Virus record (IMG/VR): IMGVR_UViG_3300022934_000118
Span: 1-28,901 of that record
Reading direction: 5' to 3' (one strand)
Source of the DNA: a virus
Length of the DNA stretch: 28,901 bases
This document shows, piece by piece, positions 8,011 through 16,149 of the stretch (positions within the stretch are counted from its first letter, which is position 1; each line of letters starts with the position of its first letter). The position numbers and the translations under genes were made by a program. The notes under the pieces are model-generated. The model was not told where the DNA came from and searched no databases. It was given only the letters and a program-made list of their open reading frames with translations.

Positions 8011-11000
8011 CAGTTCGAATAATCCCAGATTAGGTAGAGGTAGTCGCCCGTGCTTGGCATCGTGAAGTCACCAGTGTATTCTGGCTGAGCGCCAGTTGGC
8101 GTGACATCAATAACGGCAGGGTCAGCAAGCAGGTTAACTACGTCGGCCTCTATGTATCGCGTATTGCTCCGCAACAACCGGAACCTATCCGAAGTCCGAA
8201 GTGTATAGTTGTCGGGGAAGATGCGGTTGTAAATCATCGTGATGTCGCTACCGTCGGTAGGCACCAGATTAGAACCCTGAGCATCTTCAATCTCAACCCA
8301 GCTAGAAACCAAGGGAGCCGGAGTATCGTCAATGAACTTCACCGGCGTACTGCTGACAGGTGACGTAAAGTCTCCCGAAGACCATTGGTACTGACTGTGA
8401 ATCGTAAGGTTCGCTTCTTCGGGTCGAGACAACGTAGCCAAGACCACCGTGACGTTGTTGACCTGCGGACACTTCACGATGACCTGAACCACAAAACGCT
8501 CTGTGCCAGTGTAGCTGATGGAGACGTCCGCACTGGTGACGTCGACCTCATCCTTGTTGATGGTAAACGAACCGGAACTTCCGTCACCAATGGTTCCAGA
8601 ATCCGTGTCCGTGCCGTCATAGCTGGCCGTAATCACAGCACTATCCGTGCCGCTGGCCTGAACGACATTGTAACTCACCGTGGCGTTGCCCACCACGTTA
8701 CCGAGGTCCACGCAGTACGACTCACCCGCCGAAGTTAGAAGGAACGTCTGTACCGTATTGCACTCGATGCACGGCTCCTCGCCCGGCAAGAACACCTCGT
8801 TGCTGGCCAAGACGTACTCGTTCATGTACGGGTCGTAGCCGCCGAGCTTTTGGGTGTTGAAGCTCTCGATGAACTCGTCGCGGAACCAGCTCCGCATACC
8901 GTTCTCGCTGATGACCTCGAGCTTCTCATTCTGCCCATCGCCGTAAAGGTGAATGACAGAGCCGCGCTTGGCGTCGGTAAAGAACTTGTGTGGCCCCCAC
9001 TCCGCGAAGCTCTCGGGGTTGTTGCTGATGCCAAAGTCCTCAACGCGGGCGACCTGCGTACCCAGAACTTCCGGCACCGAAGCCACAACGCTCTCGCCGG
9101 TGGTGTCGGTAAGCAGGTTCTTGCCCGCCAAGACGTAGCTAATCTTGTCCTCCTGCAACGTGAGGATATCGGTACGCCTACCGAAGAGTTTCTCTACAGG
9201 CCCATAGCTGTCCTCTAGCGGCTTGAAGTTGAGCAAGCCAAGGTTGAACTCGTTGAGCTTGTTTACGTTCGTCTCATCGTTGTATACGCCGCTGTATGTA
9301 AGGTCTGCAAAGCGACGAATCTCTTTGTAATCCTGAGCACTTACAGTAGAAACACGGTTGCCCAATGTGATGGGTTTCCCGCTCACTGAATCACGAATCT
9401 TGTAGCTCTCGACACCATTGCCGTAACTGATGCAGTTAAAAAACGAGGTGTCAATAATCGCGGGGAGAGAAGCCGTTTGGTCTTGAGTGTTGGCCCTGTA
9501 CCGACGAACGTCATCGGGGTCAGTCACAATCTGAAAGGACTCATCAGACTCGTACCACAAATCGGGCTGGGCGTCCGTTGGCTCCGTCTCAAACACGAAC
9601 GTGCCATTGGCTTTGATGATGGTCCACGTCGCGTTAATCCGAGAACGACGGTTGGGACTACTGCCAGAACCAAAACCACCGGTACACCTATTGGTTCCAA
9701 TAGCAATAAAGCTAATGTCAGTGGGAGTAGTTACGTTATCAGTGTAGAATCGGATTTGGTTGGTACTCGTAGACGCCGTCATCAAATACGAGCCGCCACC
9801 AGTAGCCGTTGTCGTATTGTAACAGGCGTTACTGGGTATGGCCTCATCCGGGTCTCCTGAAAAGCCAATCTGTGATTCGATGGCGTCTTGAACACCTTCA
9901 GTTGGGTCGTCAAACCACTCGAAGATATAGTCATGGTCGTTTTGGACCACAAAGTCCAATTCAAACTCCATCGTTCGCGTCTCGCAACCCGCGTCACCGC
10001 GCCCTTCACGAACGAAGTTCATCTCCAGTTTGATGCGACTACCTGCGGGAATGGTGGGTCCAGCAGTTGCGTCTGTTTCAAACTCCTGTCCAGTCGGGGC
10101 AGTAGCACCGGTTCCACAATAAACCAAAACCGGGAATGTTCCGGCACCAGTAGTGATACTATTCTGGTCCGACCCCCCGTTGGTGCCAGCAGACTGACGC
10201 CCAAGGAACAGGTTGTTGCCGTCGAGGGTGGCGTTGAAGTCGGGCAAAATTTTCATGTAGGTGCCACCTACACTGCCCGTACCCAACTCGTCAGCAGCAT
10301 ACGCCTTTTTCTCCAGTACCGTAGCGTAAGCACACGTTGTCATAGGCCCCGAAGCATCGCGCTTGACTATATACCGGTCCCCCTCCTCTACCTTGGCAGC
10401 GTTCTCGGCTTCAAGAAGGAAATAAGCGTGGCCTTGAAACTCCTCTACAATATTTGTGTAGATGGTCTCATACAGGTCTCGGTCGGCCTTGATGGCAAGC
10501 TTGTACCGAGTGGCCCAATATGGCGCCCGCATAGCAGCAGGAATCTGAACTTGAATGCCATTGCTGTAAATGGAGCTCGCACACGGGAGCTGAATATCAT
10601 TGCCGAAGTTGACCAGCACCGTACTAGAGCGGTTAAAATCATCCATATAGATGATGCCAATCTCATAGCTTCGGTTGCTGTGCAAACTCCGCAAGGGCTT
10701 ACCATCATTGTCATCGGGGGATAGGTTCACCCGAGTTTCGAAAACCTGATACCCGAACTTGATGGGCTGGTCGTTCTCGTCAATCAGGTCATAACCCTCC
10801 ACATAGTTTCCGTACACCAGACGGTTGCCCATCATGGTTTGGGCTTTGGCAAACCGGGGTACGTTGTCGTAAAGACGGAGAATCTCACTCTCAGGAAGGA
10901 GTGTGAAAATCTTGCTCTTGTCAAACGTGATGGTATAGTCAGAGTTGTCAGCCAAGGCCGCAGTAGCCTTGTCCACTTTCTCAATGACACGGATGATACT

Positions 11001-11870
11001 ATCATCCATTTCCTTGAACAGGATATCAATGCCCTTGACCAACGCACTGCCAGTGCGAACGGTGACCTCGCAGCTATTGATGAGGTTTTCCATGCCCTCA
11101 TTCAGGAATGACTCTGGCGTAAAGTTAAAGTCCTTGCTCACGAAAGCGGGGCTGCTGAACTGAGAAGTCGCAGAGTACTCGCCGTCCTCATACTCATACC
11201 GATAGGCAAAGCAAATCAGACGGTCCTCCATATAGTTGTTGCGGTCGCCGTCAAGAATCTGTGTCTCCACCTCCGGGGCGTCAACAGGTGGGCGCTTGAT
11301 GACAAGGATGTCGTCTGCCAAGAGACCGCTGTCGACATACGCCAAGGGCTCAGGGTAAGCCTTGGTAACATTGATGCGGCGCGGAGGGTTGTAGTCGTCG
11401 GTGAAGAACAGCAGGTCGTCAACCAAATCAACGCCAGTAATCAAATACTGAGGGTTGAAGTTGAGCGTCGTGCGCGTATCGGTCGGGTCTGTGGGGTCGT
11501 CGATGCTGACAACATGGTATGTCAGCAGGTCGCTGCGCATGTTGTACGAGACAATCATGTCCAGCTTACCCGTAGCTCCAACAGCGGTGAAAGAAGGGTC
11601 GTGAACAAACCAATAGATGGTCTCTTCAGCTCCATCAGCATACGAGCCAATACAGGTGGCATCGTCGCTAAGCGCGTCACCCGTGTCGGGATACACCAGC
11701 GTAGTAAGCTGCGTATTGCCCTTGGTATTTTCTACCGCGCCTATCTCCGAGTCCTCCGTGGAACCCATGCGGATATTGAGCGCGTCGATATACTCTCCGT
11801 CGGGAACAAGGCGCTCGTCGACGCTCTTGTTCATCCGCCCCTTAATGAAGTTCCTGACCAGATTCGCCAT
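8010..11870 (-). CDS. Tail stabilization / muzzle-type protein
   Basis: A giant 1286-residue protein. Residues 8-40 hold the hallmark I-K-G-R-M-N-K-S, then D-E-R-L-V-P-D-G-E-Y-I-D-A-L-N, then G-S-T-E, which I associate with the stabilization (muzzle) protein of crAss-like and related Bacteroidota phages. After it the protein is beta-rich with repeated short Gly/Asp turns, consistent with a propeller-like tail component. A middle insert (about residues 560-760, Thr/Gly/Cys-rich) and a C-terminal Ig-like or fibronectin-like stretch (about 1055-1160, starting near E-C-N-T-V-Q-T-F) look like surface modules. The ATG overlaps the stop of the ring gene upstream (TAATG). The position, after two ring proteins and before the internal proteins, matches the tail end of a short-tailed virion. 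Function is from family knowledge. Confidence 0.8.
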   Translation of the reverse strand: MANLVRNFIKGRMNKSVDERLVPDGEYIDALNIRMGSTEDSEIGAVENTKGNTQLTTLVYPDTGDALSDDATCIGSYADGAEETIYWFVHDPSFTAVGATGKLDMIVSYNMRSDLLTYHVVSIDDPTDPTDTRTTLNFNPQYLITGVDLVDDLLFFTDDYNPPRRINVTKAYPEPLAYVDSGLLADDILVIKRPPVDAPEVETQILDGDRNNYMEDRLICFAYRYEYEDGEYSATSQFSSPAFVSKDFNFTPESFLNEGMENLINSCEVTVRTGSALVKGIDILFKEMDDSIIRVIEKVDKATAALADNSDYTITFDKSKIFTLLPESEILRLYDNVPRFAKAQTMMGNRLVYGNYVEGYDLIDENDQPIKFGYQVFETRVNLSPDDNDGKPLRSLHSNRSYEIGIIYMDDFNRSSTVLVNFGNDIQLPCASSIYSNGIQVQIPAAMRAPYWATRYKLAIKADRDLYETIYTNIVEEFQGHAYFLLEAENAAKVEEGDRYIVKRDASGPMTTCAYATVLEKKAYAADELGTGSVGGTYMKILPDFNATLDGNNLFLGRQSAGTNGGSDQNSITTGAGTFPVLVYCGTGATAPTGQEFETDATAGPTIPAGSRIKLEMNFVREGRGDAGCETRTMEFELDFVVQNDHDYIFEWFDDPTEGVQDAIESQIGFSGDPDEAIPSNACYNTTTATGGGSYLMTASTSTNQIRFYTDNVTTPTDISFIAIGTNRCTGGFGSGSSPNRRSRINATWTIIKANGTFVFETEPTDAQPDLWYESDESFQIVTDPDDVRRYRANTQDQTASLPAIIDTSFFNCISYGNGVESYKIRDSVSGKPITLGNRVSTVSAQDYKEIRRFADLTYSGVYNDETNVNKLNEFNLGLLNFKPLEDSYGPVEKLFGRRTDILTLQEDKISYVLAGKNLLTDTTGESVVASVPEVLGTQVARVEDFGISNNPESFAEWGPHKFFTDAKRGSVIHLYGDGQNEKLEVISENGMRSWFRDEFIESFNTQKLGGYDPYMNEYVLASNEVFLPGEEPCIECNTVQTFLLTSAGESYCVDLGNVVGNATVSYNVVQASGTDSAVITASYDGTDTDSGTIGDGSSGSFTINKDEVDVTSADVSISYTGTERFVVQVIVKCPQVNNVTVVLATLSRPEEANLTIHSQYQWSSGDFTSPVSSTPVKFIDDTPAPLVSSWVEIEDAQGSNLVPTDGSDITMIYNRIFPDNYTLRTSDRFRLLRSNTRYIEADVVNLLADPAVIDVTPTGAQPEYTGDFTMPSTGDYLYLIWDYSN

Positions 11871-12796
11871 TACTTAATCCACTTGTCGCGACCACGCAGA
11901 TTCATGAGCAACCGTCCCGGATGGATATTGCTGATACGAATCTTGGCATTGCGTAACAAGGCGTTTTTCTTTTTCCGCGCCCGGTTCACGATGTATTCCT
12001 GCACGCCCAGCTTACTGTCAAGGATGGCGTAGTTGACGTACGCATACACGTAATCCTCAAACATCTTGTTGACCGTGATAGCCGTGTTGTCGCCGCCCTC
12101 CATGCCATCGCTCACATACTCGAGGATAACGAGCTCTCCGTCGACGCCACTGCTGAAGTTGATGACGCCACCCTTGCGGTCAATACTGAAGGTCGGGTTG
12201 AAGTTTGCCGTCTCGGTATTCAATCCATACCGCGCTCCGATGTTATAGTCGAAGTACCAGTCGCCGTCGTACTCATACCCGGGCTGCCCATCGAACTGAC
12301 TGTTGTCGTTCAGGTAGATGCTCTTCTTGGTATTGTTGATGCGGTCGAAGTCGATGGTCGAGTTCTGCGGGCGCAGGATATTTCCGTTCGCATCGAATAG
12401 GATTCGGCACTCGTTATCTTGAAGGTACGAGTTGCTGAAGTTAGTTTGGATGTTTTCCGTCATGGGGCGCAAGAGACCATCCTTGTACAGACTGATTCGA
12501 ACCCAGTTGACATAATCGGGTGGCAACACAAAACGAAGCTCGTCACAGACGTTGAGCTCGAGGACCTTGACTTCCTTGAACGCGTCGTAGTTAAGCTCTT
12601 GGATGGCTCGCTTGGCGTGGAATAGGACCTTGTACCTCTCCTCGTTGTTAACCAAGGAGTGGTTGCCCATGTACATGAGCTGGAAGTTGGTTACGATGTC
12701 CTGTAGCGTAACGTACTGATAGCTGCCCCAGTTGGCATCCTCAGGAGCAACACCGTTGTTCTCGTAATAGACGTAGTCGTTAGCTAGATATGGCAT
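11870..12796 (-). CDS. Connector ring (tail tubular-like) protein
   Basis: A 308-residue protein with a helical N-terminal half (L-V-N-N-E-E-R-Y-K-V-L-F-H-A-K-R-A-I-Q-E-L-N-Y-D) and then V-L-P-P-D-Y-V-N-W-V-R-I-S, a combination typical of adaptor or ring proteins in Bacteroidota podoviruses. The middle is beta-rich. The C-terminus is helical and basic (R-A-R-K-K-K-N-A-L-L-R-N-A-K), as expected for a protein stacked under the portal around DNA. Start and stop overlap both neighbours as TAATG. The likely role is to extend the portal channel into the short tail. I do not claim which numbered ring it corresponds to. Confidence 0.75.
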   Translation of the reverse strand: MPYLANDYVYYENNGVAPEDANWGSYQYVTLQDIVTNFQLMYMGNHSLVNNEERYKVLFHAKRAIQELNYDAFKEVKVLELNVCDELRFVLPPDYVNWVRISLYKDGLLRPMTENIQTNFSNSYLQDNECRILFDANGNILRPQNSTIDFDRINNTKKSIYLNDNSQFDGQPGYEYDGDWYFDYNIGARYGLNTETANFNPTFSIDRKGGVINFSSGVDGELVILEYVSDGMEGGDNTAITVNKMFEDYVYAYVNYAILDSKLGVQEYIVNRARKKKNALLRNAKIRISNIHPGRLLMNLRGRDKWIK

Positions 12797-13515
12797 TACT
12801 GCTGTTGTTCTTCGGCGTTAGCAAACTGATAGACTTCACCCTCGCGGATGCTCATGCCAGCCAGTTGCAAGATGCGATAAACCAAATTCGGCTCTTCGTC
12901 AATCGGTAGCTCAAAGTCTTGGTAGTCAGGGGCCGTGTCATCAAAGACGGGAGCGCCGCCGGCAGGTGTACCGCCGATGGATATTTCCTCATACGTCCAT
13001 TTCGGGTCGAAGGGGTATCTGATGTATTGGCAAACGATGTCACCCGGCTGGTTGAAGCTAGTCGGAAACACGGTGAGCGAGTTTCCCTGCAAGGTGTAAG
13101 CCGGATATTGTATCGACGGAGCTGTCAACAGGCTGCTGTTGAGAAGCGTAATCTTACTGTGGTTGACCGGCTCGGCCTCAACGCCACCAGCCAGCACCTT
13201 ATTAAGCAGGTAGTAGTCGTCGCCCGTAGTGGTCTGGCTAGGAGCGAAGAATACGTTAGCTGCGTCTTGCGTCAGCGTAGCCGTGCGAGAAAAACCGTCT
13301 ATGGCCTCGCGCACACTCTTGTTGAGGTCGGCGTAATCGGTGCCCGACATGCGAGCGTTCTCGGCGTTGATGATTTTGTTGAGCTCCTTGAAGTAGCCGT
13401 CGAAGATTTCTAGCTGCGCCTGCTTGGCATACAGGTTGAAGTCCGAGGGGGAGATGTATCCGTAGTTGTTCTTGTTCAGAACCGACAGTACGGTTTGACG
13501 GACCGAATTAATCAT
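12796..13515 (-). CDS. First connector ring (head-tail adaptor) protein
   Basis: A 239-residue protein beginning M-I-N-S-V-R, then L-N-K-N-N-Y-G-Y-I-S-P-S-D-F-N-L-Y-A-K-Q-A-Q, a start I recognise from ring or adaptor proteins of crAss-like and other Bacteroidota phages. The C-terminal half holds P-A-Y-T-L-Q-G-N and Y-I-R-Y-P-F-D-P-K-W-T-Y, then a helical tail rich in Glu/Gln. It probably docks on the portal. It is the first gene after the intrinsic terminator at 13529-13551, only 14 bases from the terminator U-tract, with no promoter that I can see in between. Its transcription must therefore come from read-through or from a promoter upstream of the hairpin. Confidence 0.75.
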   Translation of the reverse strand: MINSVRQTVLSVLNKNNYGYISPSDFNLYAKQAQLEIFDGYFKELNKIINAENARMSGTDYADLNKSVREAIDGFSRTATLTQDAANVFFAPSQTTTGDDYYLLNKVLAGGVEAEPVNHSKITLLNSSLLTAPSIQYPAYTLQGNSLTVFPTSFNQPGDIVCQYIRYPFDPKWTYEEISIGGTPAGGAPVFDDTAPDYQDFELPIDEEPNLVYRILQLAGMSIREGEVYQFANAEEQQQ

Positions 13516-13528
13516 TCCCTAAAGATAG

Positions 13529-13551
13529 AAAAGCCGCCCGAAGGCGGCTTT
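13529..13551 (-). terminator. Intrinsic terminator between capsid and connector genes
   Basis: On the minus strand a nine-base-pair stem (AAAGCCGCC and GGCGGCTTT) closes a TTCG loop and runs into TTTTCTATCTTT. The stem is GC-rich at its core and the tract after it is U-rich, as in a classical rho-independent terminator. The A-rich side lets it work in both directions. It sits between the stop at 13581 and the ATG at 13515 and probably lowers transcription of tail genes relative to capsid genes. Confidence 0.8.
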
Positions 13552-13576
13552 CCGTGTTGGTATGGTTCACACCCCA

Positions 13577-13592
13577 CTCGTTACGCAACGAG
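13577..13592. repeat. Inverted repeat CTCGTT/AACGAG over a stop codon
   Basis: CTCGTT and AACGAG are separated by ACGC. On the minus strand the repeat spans the last codons and the TAA stop of the 93-residue gene, about 25 bases before the terminator. The half-sites match those of the perfect palindrome at 14660-14673. A six-base-pair stem alone could be chance. Confidence 0.4.
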
Positions 13593-13862
13593 AGAGACTG
13601 CAATGCTGGTGACCGTTTGTCCGGTGGGCAGGGCCACAGGGTGTACGGTGTCCCGCCAGTTGGTTTGTGACGCTTCAGTCAAAGCAGCGTTGATGGCGTC
13701 AATCAGAAGGAAGGTTGCGCCGACAGTAGTGAGGTTGTACTCAACTCCTGAAGGGGAGACCAAGTCAACTACGGTGGCGCCGCCAAGCACAGCGAAGAGA
13801 CCTTCGCCGATAGGGATGAGCTCGGTGCCAGCAGTGGTGGCGATAGAGAGATATTTGTTCAT
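13581..13862 (-). CDS. Small beta-rich head protein, possible decoration protein
   Basis: A 93-residue protein starting M-N-K-Y-L-S-I-A-T-T-A-G-T-E-L-I-P, made of alternating short beta strands and one amphipathic helix near residues 52-66 (L-L-I-D-A-I-N-A-A-L). It has no cysteine, signal peptide or membrane segment. Short proteins of this pattern often lie near the capsid genes of Bacteroidota phages, and their function is not established to my knowledge. A role on the capsid surface or in head completion fits the location just before the terminator, within the probably highly transcribed capsid block. The function is a guess; the gene itself looks real. Confidence 0.6.
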   Translation of the reverse strand: MNKYLSIATTAGTELIPIGEGLFAVLGGATVVDLVSPSGVEYNLTTVGATFLLIDAINAALTEASQTNWRDTVHPVALPTGQTVTSIAVSLVA

Positions 13863-13893
13863 GGGAAAAAAACTAAGTCCAGAACAAAGGTAA

Positions 13894-14628
13894 TCACTCT
13901 TGAGTCAACGCCTCGAGGGCTCGGAGGTGCTCAAGGCCTTCGTCGCTAAGTAGATAGGAAATCGCAACGGCGAGGTAGTCTTTGCCGTGCGGCACTGTAA
14001 CCAACTTCTTTTTGTTGGTCGGACCGTTGTACCAAATCTCGGTCTTGTTGCGGCGGAAGGAAAGGAGGCCATCGTCGAAGAACCGCTGTACCTGACCCTG
14101 CAACTTGACGTCGGGGTCATTGACCAACGTAAGGAAGTGCTCGGGGTCGCGGCGTACAGCAACAAGCATATCGCGGCGAAGCTCAGCCGTAGTGTACTTG
14201 CGTGGGTCTACGCCAAGCATAAGGCGGGCCATGGACTCAAGCTGGTCTAGCGTCAAAGCCTTGCACTCGATGAGGGCGTCGACCTCAAGGTTCATCTGTT
14301 CCACCTCGGCTTCAGCATCGCGCTCGAGGTTGATTTCCTCAAAGCGGTTGCCGTTCATAGGGTGGATGTCCAAAAATTTCTGGAGCACAGGGTTTGTGCG
14401 GGGAACGCGCAAGAGGCCGTCCTCAAAGATGATAGGCTCAACAATAGCGTTGCCGTCCTGCTCGTCCTCGAAAGGGCTCTTCTGGTTGCGGGCATACCGC
14501 ATAACGCGGTTCTCACCCTTCTCTTCGTCCCAATACAGGAGCGGCTTGTTCCGGCTGCCTCGACCGGGAATCATAAAGGCTAAGGGCGCGACGTCGCGCT
14601 TCAGACGGTAAGTCTTGTCTACACTCAT
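13894..14628 (-). CDS. Conserved head-associated protein downstream of the capsid gene
   Basis: A 244-residue charged protein. The N-terminal half has basic and aromatic patches, then L-L-R-V-P-R-T-N-P-V-L-Q-K-F-L-D-I-H-P, a motif I remember from proteins encoded next to the major capsid protein in Bacteroidota phages. A Glu-rich helix (about 100-130) follows, then a small helical unit (L-D-Q-L-E-S-M-A-R-L-M-L-G-V-D) and a beta/helical C-terminus. No enzyme motif is seen. The start at 14628 is preceded by A/T-rich sequence (AATTAAAATAGAA) without a Shine-Dalgarno. A structural or assembly role in the head is inferred from position. Confidence 0.6.
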   Translation of the reverse strand: MSVDKTYRLKRDVAPLAFMIPGRGSRNKPLLYWDEEKGENRVMRYARNQKSPFEDEQDGNAIVEPIIFEDGLLRVPRTNPVLQKFLDIHPMNGNRFEEINLERDAEAEVEQMNLEVDALIECKALTLDQLESMARLMLGVDPRKYTTAELRRDMLVAVRRDPEHFLTLVNDPDVKLQGQVQRFFDDGLLSFRRNKTEIWYNGPTNKKKLVTVPHGKDYLAVAISYLLSDEGLEHLRALEALTQE

Positions 14629-14696
14629 TTCTATTTTAATTAGGTTGGATAGAGGGGACGCTCGTTAACGAGCGCCCCCCATATCCTGATTCACAA
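14629..14696. other. 68-base gap after the capsid gene with a hairpin
   Basis: This is the longest non-coding spacer apart from the one at 13516-13580. It holds the inverted repeat at 14654-14679 and an A/T-rich leader before the next ATG. I see no convincing promoter. Confidence 0.6.
14654..14679. repeat. Hairpin with perfect TCGTTAACGA core after the capsid gene
   Basis: On the minus strand GGGG, a G:U pair, CGCTCG and TTAA give a stem of up to 11 pairs around the loop or palindrome centre, ending in CCCC. The perfect inner palindrome is GCTCGTTAACGAGC at 14660-14673. No run of U follows, so it is a weak candidate for a terminator. It may stabilise the capsid mRNA 3' end, or be a protein-binding site. 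Confidence 0.55.
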
Positions 14697-16130
14697 TTAT
14701 CCCTCGAAGAGGAAGAAGTTGTTGGCACCCATGGTGCAAACAGCACGCTCGGAGAGGAAGTGGACTTCCATGGCGTCGAGGTCGCTGTTCATAGCGCCGC
14801 CGGCAGAACCGGTAATCCACGTCTTGTACCGACGGTCCTCAGTCTCACTAGCGCGGTAGCGGACGTGGAGGAACGGACGCTTGGCGTTCTTGCCGAGCAC
14901 TTGGTCGTAAACCGTGGTGCTACCAGCCGGAACCATCAGACCGTTGACAACACCGTTGGTGAGGTCACCACGCATCGTCGGGTCGTTCAGGTACTTCCAG
15001 TCAGACTTGTAGAAGTCGTAACCGCGACGGAAGCCCGTGAAGCCAAGGTTGAGAGCCATCTGCTCGTCGTTGTCGAACAGGCCGTAGCTCGTACCGCCGG
15101 CACCGTAGCTGTTCTGTGCAGCCAGCATGTCGTCGATATCGAAGCCCATCTCACGATTCACGAACAGGACGTTCTCCTCGATGGCACCCTGCTTGTCCAG
15201 ACGTCCAATGATGGAGTCGAAGTCAGCGAGGGTGGACGGGATACCGCCAGACCATACGTTACCGCGATTCTCAACAGCGTAGAAGATGCCCTCGGAACCA
15301 GCGTTGATGGTGCCCGCGCCCGTGGCCGTGCTAAGCACGCCCTCAGCACCGGAACCGGTACCAGCCGGGACGGCCTCAATCATAGCGGTCTCGAGGTAGT
15401 CGTCGAAGCGGAGACGGGTCTCGTGCTCGGACTTCAGGTACCACAGGTATCCTGTAGCGCCGTTCTCGGTCGTCACCTCAATCCATCCAATCTGGGCCAT
15501 GTCGCTACCGTTGACAGCGTACTTGTCCTTCAGGATGATGGGCTTGTTGTCGAAGATGACATCGTCAGCCTCGATGGAACCCTGCATTCCGTTGGTGCCC
15601 TTCTTGAACTCGGAACCGTAAATCATCACGGTGCAGTCGCCGGCGTAGTTAGCCTGACCACCGGCCTCGTAGTAGGCCACTTCAAACGTCAAATCTGCTG
15701 GGTTTCCACTGACAGCCGTTACAACAGCCTTGTTGGTGAGACCACTGGCGGGAGTGTTGTCGGTGATGAACACCGTCTGACCAACGCGGATGGCCTGAGC
15801 GCCAGCAGCGGGAGCATCGGGACCGCCGATTGTCCATGTAGCCGTGGCGGCGCCGGCTCCGGCGCCGGAAGTAACGCTCGTGTACTTGGTGTGGAGGCGC
15901 CCTTGCTCCGCCCACTTAATCATGTCGGAGTTGGTGGGCATCTCGGCACCAACCATGCGAAGGAAGCCAGACACAGTCCGGTTGCCGTAACGCTCGAACT
16001 CCTTCTCGTAAGTATCGGGGAGATACTGGTTGAGGAAGTCGAAGTTGGTGATATAGTTGGTCGGGAGAGCTACCTGCTCTCCACTGGGTTGCAAATCGAA
16101 CCCGGGTGTGGCTTGCAATGAACCTGCCAT
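14697..16130 (-). CDS. Major capsid protein (HK97-fold expected)
   Basis: A 477-residue protein directly downstream of the portal and scaffold-like genes, with the length and composition expected of a major capsid protein. The N-terminal region (residues 30-75: F-D-F-L-N-Q-Y-L-P-D-T-Y-E-K-E-F-E-R-Y-G) fits an N-arm leading to a peptide loop. Residues 85-165 look like an inserted beta domain rich in Gly/Ala/Thr. The middle (V-L-F-V-N-R-E-M-G-F-D-I-D-D-M) and the C-terminal E-R-A-V-C-T-M-G-A-N-N-F-F-L-F-E-G are what I recall from capsid proteins of marine and Bacteroidota phages. The ATG at 16130 follows an A-rich leader. Capsid identity rests on order, size and pattern; no search was run. Confidence 0.87.
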   Translation of the reverse strand: MAGSLQATPGFDLQPSGEQVALPTNYITNFDFLNQYLPDTYEKEFERYGNRTVSGFLRMVGAEMPTNSDMIKWAEQGRLHTKYTSVTSGAGAGAATATWTIGGPDAPAAGAQAIRVGQTVFITDNTPASGLTNKAVVTAVSGNPADLTFEVAYYEAGGQANYAGDCTVMIYGSEFKKGTNGMQGSIEADDVIFDNKPIILKDKYAVNGSDMAQIGWIEVTTENGATGYLWYLKSEHETRLRFDDYLETAMIEAVPAGTGSGAEGVLSTATGAGTINAGSEGIFYAVENRGNVWSGGIPSTLADFDSIIGRLDKQGAIEENVLFVNREMGFDIDDMLAAQNSYGAGGTSYGLFDNDEQMALNLGFTGFRRGYDFYKSDWKYLNDPTMRGDLTNGVVNGLMVPAGSTTVYDQVLGKNAKRPFLHVRYRASETEDRRYKTWITGSAGGAMNSDLDAMEVHFLSERAVCTMGANNFFLFEG

Positions 16131-16149
16131 GTTTTCTGTTTTCTAAGAG

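Noticed and set aside
14654-14679. Intrinsic terminator after the capsid gene
   Set aside because: The hairpin is strong, but no U-tract follows on the minus strand; it is listed as an inverted repeat instead.
14760-16121. 453-codon open frame on the plus strand
   Set aside because: Antisense to the major capsid gene; the product is Val/Leu/Gly-rich and has no recognisable domain, and codon-phase mirroring explains the lack of stops.
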